Shown piece by piece: positions 1-6,688 of a stretch of DNA of 8,087 bases. Numbering within the stretch: position 1 is the first letter of the stretch; each line of letters opens with the position of its first letter. This DNA is from CAYFSC01 sp964345695. Lineage in GTDB: Bacteria; Bacteroidota; Rhodothermia; Rhodothermales; Salinibacteraceae. The stretch is from NCBI GenBank assembly GCA_964345695.1, contig CAYFSC010000141.1, forward strand, positions 1 to 8,087. The letters are read 5' to 3'. Below the pieces are notes generated by a model, which saw nothing but the letters and a program-made list of their open reading frames with translations, did not search any database and was not told the DNA's origin. Made by a program: the position numbers and the translations under genes.

Positions 1-53
1 CGCCGGGCCTTCTGGTACGTCTCGAGGTCGCGAAAACTTCGGATTGCGGACAT
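1..53 (-). CDS. Four-helix-bundle protein (S23 / 23S rRNA intervening-sequence family), N-terminus only
   Basis: The minus strand from position 53 reads ATG and then 16 further complete codons, giving MSAIRSFRDLETYQKAR, before the window ends. The pattern S-F-R-D-L-E-x-Y-Q-K-A-R is the typical opening of the small (about 115-130 residue) four-helix-bundle proteins first found in intervening sequences of 23S rRNA genes and also common as free-standing genes. The Avd accessory protein of diversity-generating retroelements has the same fold. The function of the free-standing members is unknown. The gene lies downstream of hrpB on the same strand, with 163 bp between them that hold a palindrome and part of a heptamer repeat array. 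No clear Shine-Dalgarno sequence precedes the ATG. Only 17 residues are visible, so the call rests on the N-terminal motif alone and nothing can be said about whether the rest is intact. Confidence 0.62.
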   Translation of the reverse strand, partial: MSAIRSFRDLETYQKAR

Positions 54-119
54 CGGCTCGTGAAGGTTTATGAGAGGACCCATCACCTCACGGACACACG
101 AGCCTCGGAATACATAACT

Positions 120-135
120 TCGGTGCACGCACCGA
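120..135. promoter_or_regulatory. 16-bp interrupted palindrome upstream of the four-helix-bundle gene
   Basis: The plus strand reads TCGGTGC, then AC, then GCACCGA: two perfect 7-bp arms with a 2-bp centre. The centre is too short for a good RNA loop, so a dimer-binding operator is likelier than a hairpin. On the minus strand it lies 66 bp before the ATG at 53 and is followed by an AT-richer stretch (TTATGTATT, about 110-118) that could serve as a -10 region. The regulatory role is inference from position and symmetry. Confidence 0.35.
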
Positions 136-160
136 CTTACGACCCGCCCTCCTCGACTGT

Positions 161-231
161 CCACCCACCATTCTCCATCCTCTACCCTCCATCTTCCATC
201 TGCCATCCTCCACCGCCTACCCGTCCATCCG
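161..231. repeat. Degenerate heptanucleotide tandem array (about ten units)
   Basis: Read in 7-base steps from 161, the plus strand gives ccaccca, ccattct, ccatcct, ctaccct, ccatctt, ccatctg, ccatcct, ccaccgc, ctacccg, then one extra t and ccatccg. The consensus is CCATCCT (AGGATGG on the minus strand). Phase is kept for nine units (161-223) and slips by one base before the tenth. The array covers the last codons and the TAG stop of hrpB and runs into the gap before the four-helix-bundle gene. It resembles the short tandemly repeated heptamers known from heterocystous cyanobacteria in period but not in sequence. No function is evident. Confidence 0.7.
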
Positions 232-2745
232 CGCTTTCGTCGTGTGCGTGGCAGTGGCGGTGAGCGGATCCTCCGGCCAGTAGTGTTTCGGGTACCGGCC
301 GCGCATGTCCTTGCGGACCTCGAAGTACGTGTTCGCCCAGAAGTTGGCGAGGTCCTGCGTGACCTGCACCGGACGCTGCGCCGGGGACAGCAGATGCAGC
401 GTAAGCGGCACGCGCCCGCCCGCAATGCGCGGCGTCTCGGTCTGGCCGAACAGCTCCTGGAGGCGGACGGCGAGCACCGGCGCCTCCGGATCCGAGTAGT
501 CGATGGGCCGGCGGAAGCCGCTCGGCACCTCGATGTGGGTGGGCGCGAGGTCGTCGAGGCGGTTGCGCTGTTCCCAGGTCAGCATGTCCTGCAGGAGTTG
601 CGTGACGTGCAGGTCCTGCAAATCATCGGCGCGCTTCATGCCGTAGACGTGCGGCGTGAGCCAGTCGTCCAGCGTCTCCAGGAGCGTCTCGTCGCGCACG
701 TCCGGCCAGTCCGCGTCCGGGAGCTGCATGTGCAGAAAGACGATGCGGTTTTGCAGCTGCCGGGCGTTTTTCGTCCACGGAAGCAGATCGAGCCCCTCCT
801 GGCGGACGCCCTCCACCATCGCCTCCGCCATCGCCGTCGGGTCCGGATCCGGAAGCGGGCCGTCCTTGAGAACAAGGGCGCCGAGCGTCTCGCGCTGGCG
901 GGCGCGGACGAGTTGCGCGTCCGAATCCCAGGCGATGTGCGTCTCCTCGGTGATGTGTTGGCCGAAGTACGCGACGAGGTCGTCCTCATCGATGGGCGCG
1001 GCGAGGAAGACCCGGTTGTCGCGCCCGCGTCCGCCGACGTGTGCCACCACCAAATAGTCGGCATCCGACAGAAGCTGCGGCGACGGAAGCTCCGCGAACC
1101 GCCCGTTCTGCAGGCGGAAGCGGCCGGACTGTCCCTCGCGGCGCTGCGCGATGCGATCGGGATAGGCGAATGCCGTCAGCAGGCCGCACGCCTCGATGTC
1201 GCCCTGCGCGTTTCGGTCGACGTCCAGTTTCTTACGCCAGTGCTCGCCCATCGACTCGACCCGCCGGGCCGGACCGTACGGCACGACGTACGTGCGGGCG
1301 TGGTTGGGCGTCGGACGCTCCCCGCGCCGCAGCCGGTGCAACGCCTCGAGCCGCAGCCGAAGATCGACGTCCGGCGCCTGCCCCTGCCCTTTGAAGATGT
1401 CCCGTTCGCTCAGGAGCGCGGCAAGATCGCACGCCACCGGCCCTTCGCCGAGGGCCTGTCCCTGCAGGAGCATGTGGGCAAGCCGGGGATGCAGGCCGAG
1501 CGACGCCATCTCGCGCCCGTGGTCGGTGATGGTGCCGCTGTCGTCGAGCGCGCCGAGGCGGTGCAGCAAGTCGCGCGCCTGATCGTAGGGGGCCTCGGGC
1601 GGCGGGTCGAGCCAGCGCAGGTCGGACGGATCCTGCACGCCCCACAGCGCCAGTTCCAGCGCGAGCGGCGCGAGGTCGGCGTCCACAATCTCCGGCGGTG
1701 TGTGGTCTTTTAGATGCTGGTGCGTGTGGCGCGTCCACAGCCGGTAGCAGACGCCGGGCTGCGTGCGCCCGGCGCGCCCCTTTCGCTGATCGGCCGACGC
1801 CTTCGAGATCTTGACCGTCTCCAGCTGCGTCATCCCGCTCTGCGGATCGAACCGCGGCGTGCGCCGGAGCCCGCTGTCCACCACCACGCGGATGCCGTCG
1901 ATGGTCAGGCTCGTCTCCGCGATGTCCGTCGCAATCACGACCTTGCGCCGCCCTTCGGGACTCGGCTCGATGGCGGCGTCCTGCTTCTTCGGCGGCAGGT
2001 TGCCGAACAGCGGGTGCAGCTCAACGTTCTCCGGGACGGTGTCTTCCAGATTCGAGGTCGTGCGGCGAATCTCGCCCGCGCCTGGCAGAAACACGAGCAC
2101 GTCGCCGGGCTCCTCGTGCAGCACGTCCCGCACCTTGGCCGCAACTGTATCCTCAATGCGGTCTTTGGGCTGATCGTCGGCGTAATGGACGTCGACGGGA
2201 TGGCTGCGGCCTTCGCTCTGGATGAGCGGCGCGTCGTTCATCAGCTCGGCAATCGGTCCCACGTCGAGCGTGGCGCTCATGACGAGCAGCCGCAGGTCGG
2301 GCCGCAGGACGGACTGCGCCTCCAGCGACAGGGCGAGCCCGAGGTCGGCCTGCAGGTTGCGCTCGTGAAACTCATCGAAGATGACGCAGCCGACGCCCTC
2401 CAGGCTCGGGTCGTCCTGGATCATGCGCGTGAGCACGCCCTCAGTGACGACCTCGATGCGCGTCTGACGGCTCACGCGGGTGTCCTGCCGCACGCGGTAG
2501 CCGACGGTCTGCCCGGCGCGTTCGCCGAGCGTCTGTGCCATGCGCCGCGCCGCCGCGCGCGCCGCCAGCCGGCGCGGCTCCAGCATAATGATGCGGTCGC
2601 CCGCCAGCCACGGCTCGTCCAGAAGCGCGAGCGGCACGCGTGTCGTTTTGCCCGCCCCGGTCGGCGCCTGCAGCACGGCCTCTGGACGCTCGCGCAGAGC
2701 CGTCTTCAGCTCCGGTAATACGTCGTGGATGGGCAGGCGCGGCAT
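217..2745 (-). CDS. hrpB: ATP-dependent RNA helicase HrpB (DEAH/RHA family)
   Basis: Predicted cytoplasmic superfamily 2 helicase of 842 residues, close to the usual length of HrpB (about 800-850). Helicase motifs appear in order: Walker A APTGAGKTT (27-35), EPRRLAARAAA (56-66), TEGVLTRM (101-108), the Walker B variant DEFHER (124-129; HrpB normally has DEFH rather than DEAH), SAT (157-159), VFLPGAGEI (218-226), ATDIAETSLTIDG (272-284) and QRKGRAGR (320-327). After the helicase-associated domain comes the HrpB-specific C-terminal domain, ending in the family signature RYPKHYWPEDP (817-827). The ATG at 2745 fits the family N-terminus (MPRLPIHDVLPEL). The frame is open for 36 more codons to a TTG at 2853, but those would translate the GTT-type repeat, so the upstream start is rejected. 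It lies 120 bp downstream of the S10 peptidase gene on the same strand. HrpB is thought to act on RNA, but its physiological role is poorly defined in most bacteria. Confidence 0.93.
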   Translation of the reverse strand: MPRLPIHDVLPELKTALRERPEAVLQAPTGAGKTTRVPLALLDEPWLAGDRIIMLEPRRLAARAAARRMAQTLGERAGQTVGYRVRQDTRVSRQTRIEVVTEGVLTRMIQDDPSLEGVGCVIFDEFHERNLQADLGLALSLEAQSVLRPDLRLLVMSATLDVGPIAELMNDAPLIQSEGRSHPVDVHYADDQPKDRIEDTVAAKVRDVLHEEPGDVLVFLPGAGEIRRTTSNLEDTVPENVELHPLFGNLPPKKQDAAIEPSPEGRRKVVIATDIAETSLTIDGIRVVVDSGLRRTPRFDPQSGMTQLETVKISKASADQRKGRAGRTQPGVCYRLWTRHTHQHLKDHTPPEIVDADLAPLALELALWGVQDPSDLRWLDPPPEAPYDQARDLLHRLGALDDSGTITDHGREMASLGLHPRLAHMLLQGQALGEGPVACDLAALLSERDIFKGQGQAPDVDLRLRLEALHRLRRGERPTPNHARTYVVPYGPARRVESMGEHWRKKLDVDRNAQGDIEACGLLTAFAYPDRIAQRREGQSGRFRLQNGRFAELPSPQLLSDADYLVVAHVGGRGRDNRVFLAAPIDEDDLVAYFGQHITEETHIAWDSDAQLVRARQRETLGALVLKDGPLPDPDPTAMAEAMVEGVRQEGLDLLPWTKNARQLQNRIVFLHMQLPDADWPDVRDETLLETLDDWLTPHVYGMKRADDLQDLHVTQLLQDMLTWEQRNRLDDLAPTHIEVPSGFRRPIDYSDPEAPVLAVRLQELFGQTETPRIAGGRVPLTLHLLSPAQRPVQVTQDLANFWANTYFEVRKDMRGRYPKHYWPEDPLTATATHTTKARMDG

Positions 2746-2823
2746 GGCGGCGTGGCGCTCGCGGGGGAAGAAGCATGGACGTGAGCGTTGTAGCGCGCGC
2801 CGCCACGGTGGGTTTCGGAGTCG

Positions 2824-2863
2824 CGTTGGAACGTTCAACGTGCCAACGTTCAACGTTCCAACG
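2824..2863 (-). repeat. GTT-type tandem repeat forming a 40-nt hairpin after the peptidase gene
   Basis: The minus strand from 2862 carries two 15-bp direct repeats, GTTGGAACGTTGAAC (2862-2848) and GTTGGCACGTTGAAC (2847-2833), differing at one base, then GTTCCAACG. The same 40 bases fold on themselves. A 12-bp perfect stem (CGTTGGAACGTT at 2863-2852 with AACGTTCCAACG at 2835-2824) is followed by one G-G mismatch, a 5-bp inner stem (AACGT/ACGTT) and a TGGC tetraloop. The hairpin begins two bases after the stop codon of the S10 gene. No T-run follows it, so it is not a standard intrinsic terminator. It could protect or end the peptidase mRNA, or be a dispersed repeat element. Confidence 0.7.
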
Positions 2864-2865
2864 GA

Positions 2866-4362
2866 TCAGTACTTCGCCGGCATGCCGTCCTCCGGAATCG
2901 ACCCTCGGATGAACGTGCGGATGTGCTCGTTGGAGGTCGCCAGATCGTCCTCGCGGAGGTACATCATGTGGCCGCTGCGGTAGCCCTCGAAGCGGAGACG
3001 GTCGCGCAGTTGCTCGCGCGAGCCGAGCTGCCACATCACGTACTTGGCGGAGAAGTAGTCCGTGGCGCCGTCGTAGTAGCCGGACTGCACCATCACATGC
3101 AGATACGGGTTTTGGGCCATCGCCCGGCGAAGCTGCTCGCCGGTATCGTTGTTGTCGTCGTCCCAGGGACGGACCGGTCCGAACACGTTGTACTTCAGGT
3201 CCGTCTCGAAGTCCAGTTCGGACCGCAGGTACTGGTTGATGGCGGGCGTGAAGGCATGATTCCATGCGATGAGCTCCGCCGGGTAGTCGTAGCGGTCGCC
3301 TGCGTTCTTGACGTCGAGCCCCTTGTAGCGGGAGTCCAGGCGCCCCACCGTGTGTCCCTCGTCCCGCAGCAGCTCCTTCCAGTAGGCGGAAGCCGGGACG
3401 GCGAGGTTGTGGTCCAGCACGAACTGCTGCGACAGCCCCGAGTACCGCGCCACCTGCTGCGCGACCTCCTGCCGACGGCCGTCGTCAATGAACCCGCCGC
3501 GCGTGAGTGCGGGAATGTACTCCTCGACGGTGTAGTCCTCCACCTCCGACAGCAGACCCATCAAGTCTCGGCTCTGCAGGTCCGGCGGCAACTGCTCGTG
3601 GTACCAGGCCGTCGCCGCGTAGTACGGAAGCTTGAGCGCCTCGGAGCGCGGCGATGGGCCGGGCGGCTCCATGCCGAGTCCCGTAGGCGAGACGAGGATG
3701 ACGCCATTCAGATACATCCAGTGGCGGTTCTGCAGTTCGCCCGCGAGGCCCGACACACGCGTCGTGCCGTAGCTCTCGCCGATCAGGTACTTGGGCGACG
3801 GCCAGCGCTCGTGCCGCGAGACGAACGTGTCGATCCAGTCCGCCAGGTACTCGACGTCCGCATCCACGCCGAAGAACGCCTCGCGGTCCACACTGTCGTC
3901 CACCACGCGGGAGAAGCCGGTGTTCACCGGGTTGACGTACACGATGTCCGCCACGTCGATGATCGAGTGCGGATTGTCCTCCACGCCGTACGGCTGAACC
4001 GGGTATCCTTCTCCGCTGATTCTGAGATGCTTCGGACTCGTGTACCCGAGATGCATCCACAGCGAGCCCGATCCGGGGCCGCCGTTGAAGGAGATCATCA
4101 GCGGGCGGCGCGCCCGGTCCTCGACGTCGGTCCGCTCGTAGTAGGTGTAATGGAGCGAGGCAGTGACGGTGTCATCGTCGCCGTACACCGGCTGCGTGCC
4201 GGTCGTGACGCGGTAAGGCACCTCCTCGCCTTTTACCGTAACCCGATCCGTCGAGGGGAGAGTGGTGTCAATGGGGAGAGTGCGCGTCTGCGCATGGGCG
4301 GGGAGAAGCAGAACCGCACACAGCACAAGCGTGAGCAGTCCGCGACGTCGCAGGGAGGGCAT
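2866..4362 (-). CDS. Exported peptidase S10 family serine carboxypeptidase
   Basis: Predicted secreted alpha/beta-hydrolase that removes C-terminal residues from peptides (carboxypeptidase C class, COG2939-like). With the ATG at 4362 the protein has 498 residues and opens with a Sec signal peptide: MPSLRRR, a leucine-rich core, then PAHA-Q with likely cleavage after residue 24. Family features are the oxyanion-hole motif FNGGPGSGSLW (92-102), VNPVNTGFS (143-151), nucleophile motif GESYG with Ser197, Asp431 in SGYYDGAT, and His465 in SGHMMY, so the catalytic triad is complete. The frame is open for a further 79 codons upstream, but those lack family features and would bury the signal peptide. 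The protein is notably acidic (for example GDDD at 61-64 and DDDNND at 401-406), which fits a salt-adapted cell. It is the first minus-strand gene of a divergent pair with the DUF3179 lipoprotein gene and precedes hrpB. No Shine-Dalgarno sequence is evident. It may scavenge peptides in the periplasm or outside the cell. Confidence 0.9.
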   Translation of the reverse strand: MPSLRRRGLLTLVLCAVLLLPAHAQTRTLPIDTTLPSTDRVTVKGEEVPYRVTTGTQPVYGDDDTVTASLHYTYYERTDVEDRARRPLMISFNGGPGSGSLWMHLGYTSPKHLRISGEGYPVQPYGVEDNPHSIIDVADIVYVNPVNTGFSRVVDDSVDREAFFGVDADVEYLADWIDTFVSRHERWPSPKYLIGESYGTTRVSGLAGELQNRHWMYLNGVILVSPTGLGMEPPGPSPRSEALKLPYYAATAWYHEQLPPDLQSRDLMGLLSEVEDYTVEEYIPALTRGGFIDDGRRQEVAQQVARYSGLSQQFVLDHNLAVPASAYWKELLRDEGHTVGRLDSRYKGLDVKNAGDRYDYPAELIAWNHAFTPAINQYLRSELDFETDLKYNVFGPVRPWDDDNNDTGEQLRRAMAQNPYLHVMVQSGYYDGATDYFSAKYVMWQLGSREQLRDRLRFEGYRSGHMMYLREDDLATSNEHIRTFIRGSIPEDGMPAKY

Positions 4363-4656
4363 GGGGCGAGAGCGTGTCGTGATGGGAACAGGCAGGGAAC
4401 CATGTTCAACCATACGAATCGGCGTGAGGACATGAAAGACGGATGCTCGACTCGGGGGCTTCTCTGCCGCCTCTCGGGCCCGATTCGAAGAAAAGTCGCC
4501 CGTCTGCATCGGTGTGTCTCCGCGAAGCCTGCACCTTGCGTAACATTGATCGCCGCCACTTCCTCTCATAACAGATCCGTCCTGTACGGCCCTCCGCACC
4601 GGTGCTCCCGCAGCGACGGATCCTCCTCGTTCTCATCCGATGCCCTCCGTTCCGCC
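4363..4656. other. Divergent intergenic region with promoters for both flanking genes
   Basis: This stretch of about 294 bp separates the start codons of two divergent genes and so should hold both promoters. No convincing pair of promoter boxes stands out. A weak candidate for the plus strand is TTGATC (4546-4551) with CATAAC (4567-4572), but the 15-bp spacing is short. For the minus strand there is TTTCAT, 17 bases, then TATGGT, about 65-80 bp before the peptidase start. Symmetric sites are TCGGGCCCGA (4474-4483) and the inverted repeat at 4574-4622. Reading frames on both strands stay open through the region but resemble no protein, which is common in GC-rich DNA. Confidence 0.5.
4574..4622 (+). 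promoter_or_regulatory. Inverted repeat with nested palindrome ahead of the DUF3179 gene
   Basis: GATCCGTC (4574-4581) is the exact reverse complement of GACGGATC (4615-4622). Inside the 33-base interval is a perfect 10-bp palindrome, GCACCGGTGC (4596-4605). The right arm ends 34 bases before the ATG at 4657, so the structure would lie in the leader RNA or over the promoter. It could be a protein-binding site or a folded leader. It matches no riboswitch class I can recognise, and its role is inferred only from symmetry and position. Confidence 0.35.
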
Positions 4657-5748
4657 ATGCGACGCGTCTCCTCTCTGTGTTTCCTCTTCGTGCTGGCCCT
4701 TGCCGTGGCGGCCTGCGACACCGGATCGCCGGGAGGCCAAGACTCCAACCAGGGATTCGAACTCAGCAACTGCACCATCCCGACCGATCGAATTATTGAC
4801 GGAGGCGTGGGACGCGATGGAATTCCGTCTCTGCAAACCCCTTCGATGACGTCGCCCGACCAGGCCAACTATCTGGCCGACAGCAGCCGCGTCATCGGGC
4901 TGACGCTCAACGGGCGCACGATCGCCATTCCGCACAACATCCTGTGGTGGCACGAGGTGGCCAATTTGGACGTCGGCGGACAGAAGGTTGCCGTCACGTA
5001 CTGCCCCCTTACGGGATCGAGCCTGGCCTTCGACCGGAGTGCCATCGGAGGCAGCACGTATGGGGTGTCCGGTCTGCTGTTCAACAACAATCTGGTGATG
5101 TTCGACCGGAGCACCAACGAGTCGCTCTGGCCGCAGATGAACCGGCAGGCCAACTGCGGCCCCAGCAACGGCACCGACCTGTCGATGATCTCCGTCGTCG
5201 AGATGCGGTGGGACGCCTGGCAATCGTTGCACCCAGACACCGACGTTCTCTCGAACGATACCGGCTTCAACCGAAACTACCGGCCTTCGGGCTATCCGTA
5301 CGGCGACTATGAGCGCATCGACAACGACCGCCTGCTTTTCGACATCCCCATCGACGACCGCCGCCCGCCGAAGGAGCGCCTGCTGGGCATTCCTAACGGA
5401 GACGGCGGGCTCGCCCTTCCCTTCGGCGCTCTCGACAGTCAGCCGGTGCAGGCTGTCGAGGTCACCGTGGGCGGCGAGCCGATGGTCGTCTTCTGGGACC
5501 GAGCGGCACAGGGAGCCATGGCCTACCACCCCACCCTGAACGGCCAGCGCCTGTCGTTTTCGGTTCAGAACGAGCGCATCGTCGATGACGCCACCGGGAG
5601 CACGTGGACGGTGGACGGACGCGCGGTCGAGGGCCCCCAATCCGGGGCGTCGCTTGAGCCTGTCCGGCGGGCCTATGTCGCGTTCTGGTTTGCCTGGGCC
5701 GTCTTCCAGCCCGATACGGACCTCTGGAGCGCGCAGACACCCGAATAA
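4657..5748 (+). CDS. DUF3179 domain-containing lipoprotein
   Basis: Protein of 363 residues whose biochemical role is unknown. The ATG at 4657 gives an N-terminus MRRVSS, a hydrophobic stretch and AVAAC, a lipobox with lipidated Cys20, so it should be exported and anchored to a membrane. The rest is a full DUF3179 domain: SNCTIPTDRIIDGG (37-50), DGIPSL (54-59), the hallmark TYCPLTGSSLAFDR (114-127) with Cys116, YGVSGLLFNNNLVMFDR (135-151), LHPDTDVLS (191-199), RNYRPSGYPYGDY (206-218), and the terminal VAFWFAWAVFQPDTDLW (341-357). Length and motif order suggest an intact gene. An outer-membrane barrel gene follows within 53 bp on the same strand, and the two are probably co-transcribed. The upstream inverted repeat may be regulatory. 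An open frame extends far upstream antisense to the peptidase gene, but the lipoprotein signal fixes the start. The family call is firm; function is not known. Confidence 0.9.
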   Translation: MRRVSSLCFLFVLALAVAACDTGSPGGQDSNQGFELSNCTIPTDRIIDGGVGRDGIPSLQTPSMTSPDQANYLADSSRVIGLTLNGRTIAIPHNILWWHEVANLDVGGQKVAVTYCPLTGSSLAFDRSAIGGSTYGVSGLLFNNNLVMFDRSTNESLWPQMNRQANCGPSNGTDLSMISVVEMRWDAWQSLHPDTDVLSNDTGFNRNYRPSGYPYGDYERIDNDRLLFDIPIDDRRPPKERLLGIPNGDGGLALPFGALDSQPVQAVEVTVGGEPMVVFWDRAAQGAMAYHPTLNGQRLSFSVQNERIVDDATGSTWTVDGRAVEGPQSGASLEPVRRAYVAFWFAWAVFQPDTDLWSAQTPE

Positions 5749-5801
5749 GGATGTTGCCCTCCACGCCTGTGTTTTCTCCCCTCTGCCCTCTGCTTTTCGC
5801 G

Positions 5802-6683
5802 ATGCACGTGCCGCGCCGGCTCGCTCTCCTTTTCCTCTGCTGGAGTCTCGCCGCCGCTCCAGCCGGGGCTCAGTGGACCGAATCTCCCGGCACGGGGTGG
5901 GTCCAGGTGGAAACGCTCCACCACGGCACCGACACACGCTTCGATGAGAACGGAAACTTGGAGCCGCTTTTCAACGAGGACAGCCATTCGCGAACGACTT
6001 CTTTCTTCGTGAAGGGCGCCCTTGGCCTCTGGCGTGGACTCGACGTGTGGGCCGAACTGCCCTTTCACCGTCTTGAGTTCGACGATGCCGTCCGCGATCG
6101 GCAGAGCACCGGCGTCGGGGATCCGCGCGTCTTTCTCCGTGTCGGTCCTGGACTCGTCGGCGTCGAGGAGGCCCTTCCCCTGGCCGTGGCCATGCGCGGC
6201 GGCGTTAAGTTCTCCGTGGGCGACTTCCCGGTGAGCGCCGAGGTCATCCCGCTGACCGAAGGACAGCGCGACTGGGAGTTGATCGTCGAACTGGGACGCA
6301 GTCTCCATCCATGGCCGGTGTACGTGCAGGGCTGGGCCGGCTACCGATGGCGCGAGACGAACGACACCATCGATCGCAAACCGGGCAACGAGCGGTTCTT
6401 CTACGCCGCTGCCGGTGGCTCCATCGATCGTTTTACCTGGCAGCTGGGCGTCGACGGTCTCTTTGGCGAGCCGCCCGAACGGCACCTCTCGTCCGGCCTG
6501 GAGCTTCCGCTGCCCAATGATGTGCGCGAGCTCGTGCAACTTCTGCCCACGGTCGGGTACCAGGTGGGGCCCGGAGCGGTGGAGCTCGGAGCCCGCATTC
6601 CAATTCACGGGCAGAATCTTCCTGCCGGGCCGTCGTTCACCCTCGGGTATTTCCTGACGTGGGATCGGCCGCTGTGGAAATAG
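5802..6683 (+). CDS. Outer-membrane beta-barrel protein, putative transporter (MetA-like)
   Basis: Predicted exported protein of 293 residues. From the ATG at 5802 there is a good Sec signal peptide (MHVPRRLALLFLCWSLAAA, cleavage near AGA-Q at 23/24). The mature part has alternating hydrophobic and polar residues in strand-like blocks rich in aromatics and glycine (for example 80-93, 172-184, 199-218), a turn-like TGVGDPRVFLR (103-113) and a final strand SFTLGYFLTW (278-287), as in outer-membrane barrels. The STGxGDxxxxLR pattern is reminiscent of the phenol-degradation MetA-like transporter group, but the match is weak and substrate is unknown. Another ATG at 5751, two bases after the DUF3179 stop and behind an AAGG, would add 17 residues (MLPSTPVFSPLCPLLFA) before the signal peptide; I prefer 5802. 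The gene follows the DUF3179 lipoprotein gene closely, suggesting one operon and a shared envelope role. Confidence 0.68.
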   Translation: MHVPRRLALLFLCWSLAAAPAGAQWTESPGTGWVQVETLHHGTDTRFDENGNLEPLFNEDSHSRTTSFFVKGALGLWRGLDVWAELPFHRLEFDDAVRDRQSTGVGDPRVFLRVGPGLVGVEEALPLAVAMRGGVKFSVGDFPVSAEVIPLTEGQRDWELIVELGRSLHPWPVYVQGWAGYRWRETNDTIDRKPGNERFFYAAAGGSIDRFTWQLGVDGLFGEPPERHLSSGLELPLPNDVRELVQLLPTVGYQVGPGAVELGARIPIHGQNLPAGPSFTLGYFLTWDRPLWK

Positions 6684-6688
6684 CGGCC
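6667..6688 (+). terminator. Small hairpin across the barrel gene's stop codon
   Basis: GGCCGCT (6667-6673) and AGCGGCC (6682-6688) form a perfect 7-bp GC-rich stem with an 8-base loop, and the TAG stop (6681-6683) lies at the loop-stem border. A moderately T-rich TCTTCGGTTCTC follows but there is no true U-tract. It may be a weak terminator separating the DUF3179/barrel unit from the SafE gene, or chance symmetry in GC-rich DNA. Confidence 0.3.

Noticed and set aside
161..231. CRISPR array
   Set aside because: The repeats are contiguous 7-mers without spacers, far too short for CRISPR repeats, and no cas genes are present.
60..263. 67-codon plus-strand open frame
   Set aside because: Its Pro/Ser-rich sequence is a translation of the heptamer array and it has no supporting features.
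244..2718. Long plus-strand open frames (489 and 334 codons) opposite hrpB
   Set aside because: They are antisense to a gene with all helicase motifs in place, are Arg/Ala/Gly-rich with no recognisable domain, and reflect GC-rich codon use.
2746..2853. N-terminal extension of HrpB to a TTG at 2853
   Set aside because: It would translate the GTT-type repeat and non-conserved residues before the normal HrpB N-terminus at 2745.
4633..5937. 434-codon minus-strand open frame opposite the DUF3179 gene
   Set aside because: It is Arg/Gly-rich, without family motifs, and overlaps a gene with a lipobox and complete domain.
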